From Rhizobium sp. NLR16a (GTDB lineage: Bacteria; Pseudomonadota; Alphaproteobacteria; Rhizobiales; Rhizobiaceae), in contig NZ_CP072865.1 of NCBI RefSeq assembly GCF_017948245.1, positions 2,443,501 through 2,507,500 on the forward strand: 64,000 nucleotides of DNA, in the 5' to 3' direction. The position numbers were made by a program, and so were the translations under genes. Below, in pieces: positions 26,364 to 35,478 of this stretch. Position 1 is the stretch's first letter. Each line of letters starts with the position of its first letter. The notes under the pieces are model-generated. The model had not been told where the DNA came from and made no database searches. It saw only the letters and a program-made list of their open reading frames with translations.

Positions 26364-27448
26364 TGTTCGGGACATTGTCGCGTTATTTCTTTCGCCGTTA
26401 CCTGGCGACGACCTGCTGGTTTCTGATCGGCGTGTCGGCGATCGCCTTCCTCCTTGATTTCAGCGAGACGGCGGGACGCATGTCCGGCCTGCCTGGCTAC
26501 ACGATCGGCGGCGGCATCGTGATGACCGCCGTGCGCCTGCCGCTCATCCTGCAGCAGACAATCCCCTTCGTCGCCCTCTTCGTCGGCATGACGGTGCTGA
26601 TCGGGCTCAATCGGAAATATGAGCTCGTGGTCACGCGTGCGGCAGGCATCTCTGTCTGGCAATTCATGTTTCCCTTCATCGCCGGCTCAATTGCGCTCGG
26701 CGTGCTGACGATGACGGCGCTCAACCCGCTTGCCGCCTGGGGACAGCGCCAGGCGCTGCTGGTCGAGTCCGACTGGCGTGGCGAAAACGCAGTTCTGCGC
26801 AAGGCGCCGCAGATCCCATGGCTGCGCCAGATCAGCGGCCGCGACGATGTCATCATTGGCGCCCAGACGGTCCAGGAGAACGGAACCAAGCTGGTCGACG
26901 CCGTATTGATCCATTTCGATTCAAGCGGCCGAGTCATTCTGAGACAGGATGCCGCCACGGCAAAGTTGGAAGATGGTTACTGGCAGCTTAACGGCGTCGT
27001 CGAGCGCAAGCCTGGCGAAATCCCGCTGCGCAAAGCTTCGGTCCAACTTCGCACCAATCTGAAACAGGATTTCGTTCAGGAGCGGCTGACAGCGCCGGAA
27101 ACAATTGGTTTCTTTGACCTTTCCAATCGCATTGCAGCGGCAAAGTCATTCGGCATCTCGACCAAGGCATTGGAGACGCAATTCAACTCTCTGTTGTCTC
27201 AGCCATTGCTGCTGGTGGCCATGACTCTCATTGCTGCAACAGTGTCCCTAAAATTTAGCCGGTTCAACCAATCCCGCTCCGTGATTCTGGGTGGAATCCT
27301 GTCAGGCTTCATGCTTTATGTCATCACCGTGCTTGTTAAAGCATTCGGAAGCAGTGGAGTCGTGCCTCCCTTCGTGGCGACGTGGATACCGGTCGTCGTC
27401 GCGTTGGCCTTGGGCGCGACTATTTTGCTTCATCAGGAGGACGGCTAG
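26360..27448 (+). CDS. lptG: LptG, LPS export permease
   Basis: A 362-residue permease, partner of LptF in the LptB2FG exporter. Start LSRYFFRRYLATTCWFLIGV, helices around 15-110, a periplasmic domain with RISGRDDVIIGAQ-like strands, then C-terminal helices VILGGILSGFMLYVITVLVKAFG. The ATG at 26360 overlaps the lptF stop by four bases (a second ATG follows directly at 26363). Its stop shares one base with the GTG start of lptD, so lptFGD are tightly coupled. Confidence 0.93.
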   Translation: MMFGTLSRYFFRRYLATTCWFLIGVSAIAFLLDFSETAGRMSGLPGYTIGGGIVMTAVRLPLILQQTIPFVALFVGMTVLIGLNRKYELVVTRAAGISVWQFMFPFIAGSIALGVLTMTALNPLAAWGQRQALLVESDWRGENAVLRKAPQIPWLRQISGRDDVIIGAQTVQENGTKLVDAVLIHFDSSGRVILRQDAATAKLEDGYWQLNGVVERKPGEIPLRKASVQLRTNLKQDFVQERLTAPETIGFFDLSNRIAAAKSFGISTKALETQFNSLLSQPLLLVAMTLIAATVSLKFSRFNQSRSVILGGILSGFMLYVITVLVKAFGSSGVVPPFVATWIPVVVALALGATILLHQEDG

Positions 27449-29778
27449 TGGCGGTAGGCGACCGCAAGTACTTTAGTAAACAGTTGGTTGCCCTGCTTGT
27501 CGGTGCGGCTCTATGTTCCTATTTCGGCAGTGCCCCGGCCTCCTATGGCCAGGCCAGCACGCCTGAACAAAATATCGAGAATAAGATTCCCGAAGGGGCC
27601 AAGCTTCTGCTTTCGGCCAATGAACTCGTCTATAACCGTGACGCCGAACTCGTGTCGGCGATCGGCGGCGTGCAGATCAACTATGGCGGCTATAAAATGG
27701 TCGCACAGAAGGTCGAGTACAACCAGAAGACTGGCCGGATGATGGCGCTCGGCAATGTCGAACTCGTCAGTCCGGACGGCAACCGCATCTATGCCGACAA
27801 CCTAGACGTGACCGACAATTTCGCCGACGGGTTCCTGAACTCGCTGCGCATCGAAACCGCCGACAATACGCGTATCGTCGCCGAAAGCGGCGAGCGGGTC
27901 GGCGGCACGAAGATGATTCTCAACAAGGGCGTCTATACCGCCTGCCTTCCCTGCGCCGAAGATCCGAAGCGCGCACCGTTCTGGCAGGTCAAGGCAAAGC
28001 GCGTGATCCAGAACGGCGAGACCCATACGATCCGTCTGGAGCGGGCGCGTTTCGAGCTGCTCGGCTACCCGATTGCCTTCGTGCCGTTCATCGAGGTTCC
28101 CGACAATACGGTGAAGCGTAAGTCCGGCTTCCTGTTCCCGACGATGAGCCTGTCGCAGAACCTCGGCTTCGGTCTTTCCATTCCTTATTATTATGTGATC
28201 TCGCCGAGCATGGATGCGACGGTCACGGCGACCGGCTACACGGCCCAGGGCTTCCTCGTCGAAGGCGAATTCCGTCAGCGCTTCGAGAACGGCACGCATA
28301 TCCTGCGCGTCGCCGGCATCAACCAGGCAAAGCCGGGCAATTTCAGCTCGGGCACCAGCGATGCCGAAGCCGAGCAGCGCGCCATGGTGGCGTCAAAGGC
28401 GGAATTCCGCATCAATCCGCGCTGGACGTTCGGCTGGGACGTCATGGTGCAGAGCGACAATAATTTCTCGAAGACCTACAAACTGCGCGGCTTGAGCGGC
28501 ACGGATCGCACGAACCAGATCTACCTGACGGGGCTCGGGAAACGGAATTATTTCGACATGCGGGCGTTTTATTTCGACGTCCAGGATGCCGACCGGACGA
28601 ACACGGCCGAAAAACAGCAGGCCATCGTCTATCCCGCGCTTGATTATCACTATGTCGCGCCTCAGCCGCTTGCAGGCGGCGAACTTTCTGCGGACGTCAA
28701 TTTGACGAATATTTCGCGCACACACGACGACTTCTATACTGTCGACGGATTCGACCGCTTCCGCGGCCTGAAGGGCCAGACTTCGCGCCTGACCGCCGAA
28801 CTTCAATGGAAACGCACCTATGTCACGCCGACCGGTCTGGTGATCACGCCGCTTCTGGCCGCGCGCGGCGACGCTTTCGCGCTGAACATGAACGACCCGA
28901 CCGGTTACGCCGGCAATTATCTTGACGACGAATCCGCCACCCGCTCGATGCTCACCGCCGGGCTGGAGATGCGGTATCCGATCCTGATGACGACTGATAA
29001 CAGCACGCATATTCTGGAGCCGATCGTCCAAATCTATGCACGCCCCGACGAGCAGCTCGCCGGCCGGCTGCCGAACGAGGATGCACAAAGTTTCGTTTTC
29101 GATGCCACCTCGCTCTTCGACCGCGATAAATTCTCAGGTTACGACCGCGTCGAGGGCGGCACTCGCGCCAATGTCGGCTTCCAATATACCGGGACGTTTG
29201 ACAGCGGTTACAAGCTGCACGGCATTTTTGGCCAGTCTTATCAGATTGCCGGCCAGAATTCGTTCGCGACCGATGACCTCGTCAATGTCGGCGCGGATTC
29301 GGGCCTCGAAACCGATCGCTCCGACTATGTCGGCCTCGGCGGCGTCGAAACACCCTATGGTGTTTCCGTTGCGGCCTCCTACCGGCTCGACGAGAAGGAT
29401 TTCGAGTTTCGCCGTGGCGACCTGACGACAGGCTACCAGAACGACACCTTCCAGACGCAGGTGACCTACACGCATCTCAGCGCCCAGCCGGCCTATGGCT
29501 TCGCCGAGGACAACGACGAGATCCAGACCAGCAGCAGAGTCAAGTTCAAGGACTATTGGTCGATCTTCGGCGGCATCGCGTGGGATCTGAACAACGATGT
29601 GATCAGCCGCCGGACGCTCGGCCTTTCCTATGAGGACGAATGCACGATCTTCACGATCGCCTATACGGATAGCAGGGATTCCGACGACGAGTCGGCAAGC
29701 GACTGGACGATTGGCGCGCGGCTGACGTTCCGCACGCTCGGCGACATCAAGATCGGCTCCGACACTCTCTCCAACTAG
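27448..29778 (+). CDS. lptD: LptD, LPS-assembly outer membrane protein
   Basis: A 776-residue LptD. The start is GTG at 27448, whose G is the last base of the lptG TAG; AGGAGG lies five bases upstream. A signal peptide with GAALCSYFGSAPASYGQA comes first. An N-terminal OstA/LptA-like domain (LVYNRDAELVSAIGGVQINYGG) follows, then the C-terminal 26-strand barrel with repeated aromatic strands and DDESASDWTIGARLTFRTLGD. Two Cys (ACLPCAED) in the N-terminal part may form a disulfide needed for plug closure. It works with LptE at the outer membrane. Confidence 0.93.
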   Translation: MAVGDRKYFSKQLVALLVGAALCSYFGSAPASYGQASTPEQNIENKIPEGAKLLLSANELVYNRDAELVSAIGGVQINYGGYKMVAQKVEYNQKTGRMMALGNVELVSPDGNRIYADNLDVTDNFADGFLNSLRIETADNTRIVAESGERVGGTKMILNKGVYTACLPCAEDPKRAPFWQVKAKRVIQNGETHTIRLERARFELLGYPIAFVPFIEVPDNTVKRKSGFLFPTMSLSQNLGFGLSIPYYYVISPSMDATVTATGYTAQGFLVEGEFRQRFENGTHILRVAGINQAKPGNFSSGTSDAEAEQRAMVASKAEFRINPRWTFGWDVMVQSDNNFSKTYKLRGLSGTDRTNQIYLTGLGKRNYFDMRAFYFDVQDADRTNTAEKQQAIVYPALDYHYVAPQPLAGGELSADVNLTNISRTHDDFYTVDGFDRFRGLKGQTSRLTAELQWKRTYVTPTGLVITPLLAARGDAFALNMNDPTGYAGNYLDDESATRSMLTAGLEMRYPILMTTDNSTHILEPIVQIYARPDEQLAGRLPNEDAQSFVFDATSLFDRDKFSGYDRVEGGTRANVGFQYTGTFDSGYKLHGIFGQSYQIAGQNSFATDDLVNVGADSGLETDRSDYVGLGGVETPYGVSVAASYRLDEKDFEFRRGDLTTGYQNDTFQTQVTYTHLSAQPAYGFAEDNDEIQTSSRVKFKDYWSIFGGIAWDLNNDVISRRTLGLSYEDECTIFTIAYTDSRDSDDESASDWTIGARLTFRTLGDIKIGSDTLSN

Positions 29779-29962
29779 CGGGCGGACGGCGTAATCATGG
29801 CCTCAAGTCATTCTTTCGCCGTAAGCCTGTGCAGGACATTGCCGCCAGTCGATATCAGAGGCATAGGAGTTTCGCGCCGCCACGGAAGCGATTTCCGCGT
29901 GTCTCGCACTGTGGTAAGGACGCCGCGATCAACCTCTCGCGGCGCAATTGGGAGGTCAACAG

Positions 29963-30907
29963 ATGATTGACGCAAAAAAAGCCATAACCGCCTTTCTCGC
30001 CGGCGCAGCGATTGCCTTGCTGACGGGCCTTGCTGGCCCGGCGCTTGCAGCAAGCGGAGTCCAGGCCGTGGTGAACGGCACAGCCATCACCAGCGGCGAT
30101 GTCGCCAAGCGTCAGGCCTTCCTGCGCCTGCAGCATACCAAGGCCGACGCCAAGACCGCCACGGAGCAATTGATCGACGAGACGCTCAAGCGCCAGGAGG
30201 TCGCCCGCGTCCATATGTCGGTTTCGCAGCAAGACGTCGATGCGTCTTTCGCGCGCTTTTCGGCCGGCAACAAACTTTCCGTGGAACAGATGTCGCAGAT
30301 TCTCGATCGCGCCGGCGTCGGCGTCGACCATTTCAAAGGCTTCATCGCCGTGCAGATGAGCTGGCCGCGCGTCGTCAATGCGCGCTACGGCTCGACCTCG
30401 CGGCTGTCGAACTATGATCTCGTCTCGCGCATGATGCAGAACAACAAGCAAAAGCCGGTAACAACGGAATATATGCTGCAGCAGATCATCTTCGTCATTC
30501 CCGAGGCCAAGCGCGGCGCCGTCACCGGCAAGCGCAAGGGCGAGGCCGAGGCATCGCGCTCAAAATTTCCTGGCTGTGATCAGGCAAAGACCTTTGCCGC
30601 GACAATGCGCGATGTTTCCGTGCGTGACCTCGGCCGCATGCTCGCTCCCGAGATCCCGCCGGACTGGAAACCTCTGGTCGAGCAGGCCAAGGGCAACACC
30701 ACAGGCACCCGCGTCACCGAGAAGGGCGTCGAATATCTGGCGATCTGCAGCCAGCGCCAGGTCTCCGACGACCAGGCCGCCGAAATGGTCTTCCGCCAGG
30801 AGGACCTCGACAAGTCCAAGGCCGGCAAGAATGGCCCGCCGGAAAACGAAAACAGCAAGAAATACCTGGACGAACTGCGCAAGAAGGCGCAGATCGCCTA
30901 TCGCTGA
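29963..30907 (+). CDS. surA: SurA-like periplasmic peptidyl-prolyl isomerase/chaperone
   Basis: A 314-residue periplasmic protein. Signal peptide MIDAKKAITAFLAGAAIALLTGLAGPALA, then a SurA-type N-terminal chaperone region (VNGTAITSGDVAKRQAFLRLQ, LIDETLKRQEV) and a parvulin-like region. The usual SurA rotamase motifs look weak, so a mainly chaperone role is likely. Start at 29963 follows GGGAGG; the TTG at 29948 is not supported by a site. It sits between lptD and pdxA, the conserved order for outer membrane biogenesis genes. Confidence 0.85.
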   Translation: MIDAKKAITAFLAGAAIALLTGLAGPALAASGVQAVVNGTAITSGDVAKRQAFLRLQHTKADAKTATEQLIDETLKRQEVARVHMSVSQQDVDASFARFSAGNKLSVEQMSQILDRAGVGVDHFKGFIAVQMSWPRVVNARYGSTSRLSNYDLVSRMMQNNKQKPVTTEYMLQQIIFVIPEAKRGAVTGKRKGEAEASRSKFPGCDQAKTFAATMRDVSVRDLGRMLAPEIPPDWKPLVEQAKGNTTGTRVTEKGVEYLAICSQRQVSDDQAAEMVFRQEDLDKSKAGKNGPPENENSKKYLDELRKKAQIAYR

Positions 30908-30913
30908 CCGACG

Positions 30914-31942
30914 ATGGCGATACCCTTTTCACGACCGCTTGCGCTGAGCCAGGGCGATCCCGCCGGCATCGGACCGGATATCACCCTGATGGCTTGGCTC
31001 CGGCGGCGTGAAATCGGGCTTCCGCCTTTTTTCCTTATCGGCGATCCGGATGTCTTGGCTCTGCGGGCCCGCCAGCTCAATCTGGCGGTTTCCATTCGTG
31101 AGATCGACACGGCCGGCGAGGCCACCGGCATATTTGCCGATGCGCTGCCCGTCATGAGCGTCCCGGCCGGCATTGAGGTGGTGCCCGGCGAGCCGCATGC
31201 GGCAACGGCGAAGGGCACGATCGCGGCGATCGAGAAAGCAGTCTCGCTTGTCATCGGCGGCGAGGCACTCGCAGTCGTCACCAATCCGATCGCCAAGGCC
31301 GTGCTCTACGAGGCGGGTTTCCGGTTTCCCGGCCATACCGAATTTCTCGCCGATCTTGCCGCCAGGGCGACCGGCAGTCCGGTGACGCCGGTCATGATGT
31401 TGTCGGGACCGAAAGTCAGGGCCATTCCCGTTACCATCCACATTCCTGTCCGCGATGTGCCGCAAGCACTGACCGGCGAACTGATCATCGAAACCTGCCG
31501 GATTGCCGATGTGGATCTCAGGCAGCGTTTCGGAATCGACGCGCCGCGGCTTGCCGTCGCCGGCCTCAACCCGCATGCCGGTGAAGGCGGAGCGATCGGC
31601 TCGGAGGATGAGGACATCATCCGCCCGTCGATCGAGCAGCTGCGTGACGAGGGTATCGATGCGATCGGCCCCCTGCCCGCCGATACGATGTTCCATGACG
31701 AGGCGCGGGCGCGATATGATGTCGCCATCTGCATGTATCACGATCAGGCGCTGATCCCCGCCAAGGCCCTCGGTTTCGATGACAGCGTCAACGTCACGCT
31801 CGGACTTCCCTTCGTGCGAACCTCGCCGGATCACGGCACCGCTTTCGGCATCGCCGGCAAGGGACTGGCGCGTGAGCAGAGCTTGGTTGCGGCACTGAAG
31901 CTTGCCGCCCAGCTCGGCCGCACCGCCGAAGGCCGCCGCTGA
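30914..31942 (+). CDS. pdxA: PdxA, 4-hydroxythreonine-4-phosphate dehydrogenase
   Basis: A 342-residue PdxA of pyridoxal-phosphate synthesis. Family features: [12 protein letters not shown] at the start, [28 protein letters not shown], the metal-binding [18 protein letters not shown], and [13 protein letters not shown] with metal His. All are intact. It starts six bases after surA stops, and its stop overlaps the rsmA start by one base. Confidence 0.96.
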   Translation: MAIPFSRPLALSQGDPAGIGPDITLMAWLRRREIGLPPFFLIGDPDVLALRARQLNLAVSIREIDTAGEATGIFADALPVMSVPAGIEVVPGEPHAATAKGTIAAIEKAVSLVIGGEALAVVTNPIAKAVLYEAGFRFPGHTEFLADLAARATGSPVTPVMMLSGPKVRAIPVTIHIPVRDVPQALTGELIIETCRIADVDLRQRFGIDAPRLAVAGLNPHAGEGGAIGSEDEDIIRPSIEQLRDEGIDAIGPLPADTMFHDEARARYDVAICMYHDQALIPAKALGFDDSVNVTLGLPFVRTSPDHGTAFGIAGKGLAREQSLVAALKLAAQLGRTAEGRR

Positions 31943-32769
31943 TGGCAGCACTCGATGGCCTGCCGCCGCTTCGCGACGTCATTCAGCGTCACGGCCTCGA
32001 TGCGCGCAAGGCGCTCGGGCAGAACTTCCTGCTCGACCTCAACCTTACGCAGAAGGTCGCCCGCACGGCAGGCGCGCTCGAAGAGACCACCGTTTTCGAG
32101 GTCGGCCCCGGTCCCGGCGGGCTGACCCGCGCGATTCTGGCGCTCGGCGCCAAGAAGGTCATTGCCATCGAGCGGGACGCGCGCTGCCTGCCGGCGCTTG
32201 CCGAGATCGCCGATCGCTATCCCGGCCGCCTGGACGTCATCGAAGGCGATGCGCTGAAGACGGATTTCGAATCATTGGCGCCGGAAGGCCCCGTCAAGAT
32301 CATCGCCAACCTACCTTATAATGTCGGGACGCAACTGCTGGTCAACTGGCTGCTGCCGAGGGCCTGGCCGCCATTCTGGCAGTCGCTGACGCTGATGTTT
32401 CAGAAGGAAGTCGGCGCGCGGATCGTCGCCGGCGAGGACGACGACCATTACGGCCGTCTCGGCGTGCTTTGTGGCTGGCGAACGGAGGCACGCATGGCCT
32501 TCGACGTACCGCCGCAAGCCTTCACGCCGCCGCCGAAGGTAACTTCGACAGTGGTGCATCTTGTTCCCAGGGCGAACCCCATCCCCTGCGCTGTCGCCAA
32601 TCTGGAAAAAGTAACGCAGGCCGCCTTCGGCCAGCGCCGCAAGATGCTGCGCCAGAGCCTGAAGCCACTCGGCGGCGAAAGCCTGCTCATCAAGGCGGGA
32701 ATCGATCCGGCGCGACGGGCGGAGACCCTTTCAGTCGAAGAATTCTGCCTTCTCGCAAATAGCCTTTAG
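31942..32769 (+). CDS. rsmA: RsmA (KsgA), 16S rRNA dimethyladenosine transferase
   Basis: A 275-residue RsmA which dimethylates A1518 and A1519 of 16S rRNA. Seen: [17 protein letters not shown], the SAM motif [33 protein letters not shown] (motif IV), and a C-terminal helical domain with [17 protein letters not shown]. Its start overlaps the pdxA stop by one base. It is the last gene of the lpt-surA-pdxA-rsmA operon; the calB-like fragment follows. Confidence 0.97.
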   Translation: MAALDGLPPLRDVIQRHGLDARKALGQNFLLDLNLTQKVARTAGALEETTVFEVGPGPGGLTRAILALGAKKVIAIERDARCLPALAEIADRYPGRLDVIEGDALKTDFESLAPEGPVKIIANLPYNVGTQLLVNWLLPRAWPPFWQSLTLMFQKEVGARIVAGEDDDHYGRLGVLCGWRTEARMAFDVPPQAFTPPPKVTSTVVHLVPRANPIPCAVANLEKVTQAAFGQRRKMLRQSLKPLGGESLLIKAGIDPARRAETLSVEEFCLLANSL

Positions 32770-33082
32770 CGCCACATCTGCTGTTGGATGCAGAAGGACG
32801 CGCCCTTAGGTCTAAGGCCGCCTTCCGCACTGGCGATCGGACGCCAGGCTTGATGAGGCGCACTTTGCTTGCAGATCGCCTGGGCAAGAAAGCCGCGCAT
32901 CGCATCGCCGAAGGGCGGGCCGCATCATATGCTTCGCCTCCACCATCTTACTCTGGTGATAAACGGCGCGCGGATGCGAGAAGGCGAGGAAACCGCGGTC
33001 TGGGCGACTCCTCCTCAAACACAGAAGTCAGTTCTTTCAGCGACCTATACACCAACTCTCTTCGCGATATTACCGCAGAAAG
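32770..33082. other. Intergenic region after rsmA holding a calB fragment
   Basis: This 313-base gap contains the truncated calB-like fragment at 32847-32995 and nothing else that I can support. 32770-32846 and 32996-33082 show no ORF or hairpin of note. The region marks the left edge of the accessory block. Confidence 0.7.
32847..32995 (-). pseudogene. Fragment of coniferyl aldehyde dehydrogenase 3' end
   Basis: A 149-base segment matches the 3' end of calB at 38203-38350 with about 16 mismatches and one inserted base (roughly 89% identity). Read on the minus strand it encodes AFSHPRAVYHQSKMVEAKHMM, then shifts frame because of the extra base and lacks the calB stop. It has no start and is non-functional. 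Both copies lie in the same orientation, so 32847-38350 is bounded by a direct repeat. Confidence 0.85.
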
Positions 33083-33961
33083 TTACTCTGCAACGTTGCG
33101 CTTTGCCTGATGTCCCGACGCGCGACACTGTCTGAAAGTCTTGCCAGAGCCGCAGGGGCAAAGGTCGCTGGTACGCCGTTGCAGCCGACCGATCAGCGGC
33201 AACAGAATGGTCTTAGGCAAAAATGTGGCAATTGCTATTGTTACCTTCGCCGAAAACCCGGGAACCACGAACCCGCGGCCGGCCTTAAATCCGTGCCAGG
33301 CCTTTTCCGCGACGTATTCCGCGCTGACCTTAGGTAAAATCTTGAACAAGGCGGCGCGGCCTGCACCTGAGCTACGGAGAAACTCAGTCGCCACAGGGCC
33401 TGGGGTAACGCAAGTCACGGTGACGCCCGTTCCGCGAAGCTCTTCATTCAGCGATGTTGAAAAGGAACGCACGAAGCTCTTGCTGGCATAATAAAGCGCC
33501 ATGTTTGGGCCCGGCAAATAGCCGGCGACAGACCCGAGGTTGATCACTCCGCCCCTTCCTCTCGCCGCCATCGCAGGCAGAAATCGCAGTGTCAGTTCTG
33601 TCAATGCGCGAATATTGAGATCCACGATGCCCAACTGGTCGGATCTCGGGATGATCGTCGCCGCGCCACGTACGCCGTAGCCAGCGTTATTGACGAGCAC
33701 ATCACAAAACAAACCGCTCTCGTCAAGAAACATTTCCAGCCGCTGGGATGCCCCAGGTGCGGCAAGGTCCAGCTCGAGTGTGACAGCGTTACCGCCGGCT
33801 GCTCGTACGTCCGCCGCTGCCGCCGCCAATCCTTCACCTGAGCGGGCAAGAAGAACAACGGTGGCGCTCTCGCCTGCTGCGATCTTCGCTATCGCGCGAC
33901 CTATACCTCGCGACGCGCCAGTGACAACGACGCTTGGTTGAGGATTTTTATCCACTTTCAT
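33083..33961 (-). CDS. SDR oxidoreductase with C-terminal SEC-C-like motif
   Basis: A 292-residue short-chain dehydrogenase from the ATG at 33961. Seen: TGASRGIGRAIA, NNAGYG, the catalytic Ser in NLGSVAGYLPG and YYASKSF with Tyr and Lys. After the SDR domain (to about 255) the chain continues with a hydrophobic IAIATFLPKTILLPLIG and a short zinc-motif tail CPCGSGKTFRQCR (C-x-C-x8-C), which resembles SEC-C but lacks the fourth ligand next to the third Cys. The start overlaps the upstream acyltransferase gene by 14 bases. It is the last gene of a three-gene minus-strand operon; substrate unknown, an acyl or fatty substrate is possible. Confidence 0.75.
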   Translation of the reverse strand: MKVDKNPQPSVVVTGASRGIGRAIAKIAAGESATVVLLARSGEGLAAAAADVRAAGGNAVTLELDLAAPGASQRLEMFLDESGLFCDVLVNNAGYGVRGAATIIPRSDQLGIVDLNIRALTELTLRFLPAMAARGRGGVINLGSVAGYLPGPNMALYYASKSFVRSFSTSLNEELRGTGVTVTCVTPGPVATEFLRSSGAGRAALFKILPKVSAEYVAEKAWHGFKAGRGFVVPGFSAKVTIAIATFLPKTILLPLIGRLQRRTSDLCPCGSGKTFRQCRASGHQAKRNVAE

Positions 33962-34748
33962 TGTTATTCCCGCGAGGATTCGTTGACACATCCGCGTCTT
34001 GAGCAGGTGCGCTTACCTCGTTAGCGATCTCCCCATTGAGGATCGCCTCGAAGCGTTGCAAAGCTCGTGCGACGATCGCGCCATCCATGACCCGGTGATC
34101 GTAAAGGATGCGGACTGTGACGGTTGCGTCCTCGCTGATCGGCCCATAATTGAGTAAGGTGGTCAACGGCGTCAGGGGATTTAATGATTCCGCTCCCAGC
34201 CCTGAATAGACCGAAAACTGAAAAGTGCCGAAAAAGCGCGGCCGCTGCCGACCGAGATTGAGCCCGATCCACATAATAAACCAGCGAAGCGGCGCTGGAA
34301 GCCGAGCGAATTTCAGACTGCGGCGGAATTGCTTGATCTCCGTGACTGGTCGTGTACGTGCGTCCCGGATCAGTGCATCGAGTTCGGCGATGGACTTGCG
34401 TTCGGGGCGCCGGATGGGACACAAAAGGACGATACGCTCACCCTCGTATTCGCGCTCATGGGCCACCGACGCCACACTTTCGGGATATTCGTAGAACTGA
34501 GGCCGTGGGAGCTTCACATAGGCGCGGCGGAATTCGGGAACTTCAAGGGCAAGAAGCCCATAACCTTTTATGAAGAGCGCCGTCCATGAGGGACGCTCCG
34601 GCCGAGCTCGCCGTGCTGCCACCAATGGAGCAAGGTTCATTTGCCGCTGTACGGTCACCCTCGGCACGCGAATCGAGAATCGCATCAGGTCTCCGACAAG
34701 ACGCCTAGCTGCCGAAAGCTTGATCGGTTTGCCCCGCATGAAGTTCAC
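33948..34748 (-). CDS. Stand-alone 2-oxoacid dehydrogenase-type acyltransferase (E2-like)
   Basis: A 266-residue protein resembling the catalytic domain of E2 acyltransferases (CAT-like fold) without lipoyl or E1/E3-binding domains. The signature DHRVMDGA is the catalytic His and Asp-Gly motif of that fold. It starts with GTG at 34748 directly after the ICMT-like stop (the ATG at 34739 is an alternative) and overlaps the SDR gene by 14 bases. Because the lipoyl domain is absent, its acyl acceptor is probably not a lipoyl-lysine; it may transfer acyl groups from CoA to a small molecule. Function unknown. Confidence 0.65.
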   Translation of the reverse strand: MNFMRGKPIKLSAARRLVGDLMRFSIRVPRVTVQRQMNLAPLVAARRARPERPSWTALFIKGYGLLALEVPEFRRAYVKLPRPQFYEYPESVASVAHEREYEGERIVLLCPIRRPERKSIAELDALIRDARTRPVTEIKQFRRSLKFARLPAPLRWFIMWIGLNLGRQRPRFFGTFQFSVYSGLGAESLNPLTPLTTLLNYGPISEDATVTVRILYDHRVMDGAIVARALQRFEAILNGEIANEVSAPAQDADVSTNPRGNNNESG

Positions 34749-35351
34749 TCAATAGAGATAGGGGATGATGCGCTTGGTCCTGTCCATGTAATCGCGATAC
34801 TGCGGGCCGAAGAATTCGATCATCATCTTCTCTTCTCTATGCACTCTCAGGAAGAACAGGAATGCGAAACCGATCAGTCCCGCCATTCCGACAAACCAAT
34901 TTGCCAGCAAGCATGCTTGGCCGAGCGCCATCAGCAGGAATGACGTGTACATCGGGTGGCGTATGACGCTGTATGGGCCAGTCGATATCAGCTTGTGCTC
35001 CTCGCGGATCTCCAGCGAAATCGACCAGTTTCTGCCAAGTTCCTTATGCGTTCGGCGGAAAATCCATATCCCCGCGGCGTAGACGATTGTGCCCAGCGCA
35101 AGGACCCAGCCGGCCAATGGATAGTCAAAGTGAGCTGGAAATCCCGAAAAGACATATATGCCTGGAATGACTGCGAGACCGATGATAGCGGCGACAAGAC
35201 CAAAGCTGTCCCGCGCGGACCGTCTATTGTTGACTATCGCATTGCGCTTGGCGCGCCTCGCGGCCGGCCGGCGGACGAAGTACCAAGCGATGATTCCCAG
35301 TACCCAAATCGTCTTACCAAGCGTAATCAGCGAAAGGCTCACAGGGATCAC
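34749..35351 (-). CDS. ICMT/PEMT-family membrane methyltransferase
   Basis: A 200-residue integral membrane protein with about four to five hydrophobic helices. The C-terminal half shows the isoprenylcysteine O-methyltransferase/phospholipid methyltransferase signature GPYSVIRHPMYTSFLLM, followed by HREEKMMIEFFGPQYRDY with the conserved Glu/Arg that bind SAM. Bacterial members methylate diverse lipophilic compounds. The start is GTG at 35351. It is the first gene of a three-gene operon with the E2-like acyltransferase and the SDR, which suggests a shared lipophilic substrate. Confidence 0.75.
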   Translation of the reverse strand: MIPVSLSLITLGKTIWVLGIIAWYFVRRPAARRAKRNAIVNNRRSARDSFGLVAAIIGLAVIPGIYVFSGFPAHFDYPLAGWVLALGTIVYAAGIWIFRRTHKELGRNWSISLEIREEHKLISTGPYSVIRHPMYTSFLLMALGQACLLANWFVGMAGLIGFAFLFFLRVHREEKMMIEFFGPQYRDYMDRTKRIIPYLY

Positions 35352-35478
35352 CCACTACGTTGCGGGCCGCTGATCGCAGAAAACGTGTCGGGCAAACAGC
35401 CCAATCGCCCATACGCCAACGAGCAAACAGAACGCAAGCTTACCCAGCGCAGGCGACCTAGGCAAGACGCCGACGCGC

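Noticed and set aside
35355..35465. A 36-codon TTG frame on the minus strand just upstream of the ICMT-like gene, hydrophobic in the middle.
   Set aside because: It has a membrane-like stretch and ends close to the next start, but no ribosome site and no recognisable family; TTG start alone is not enough support.
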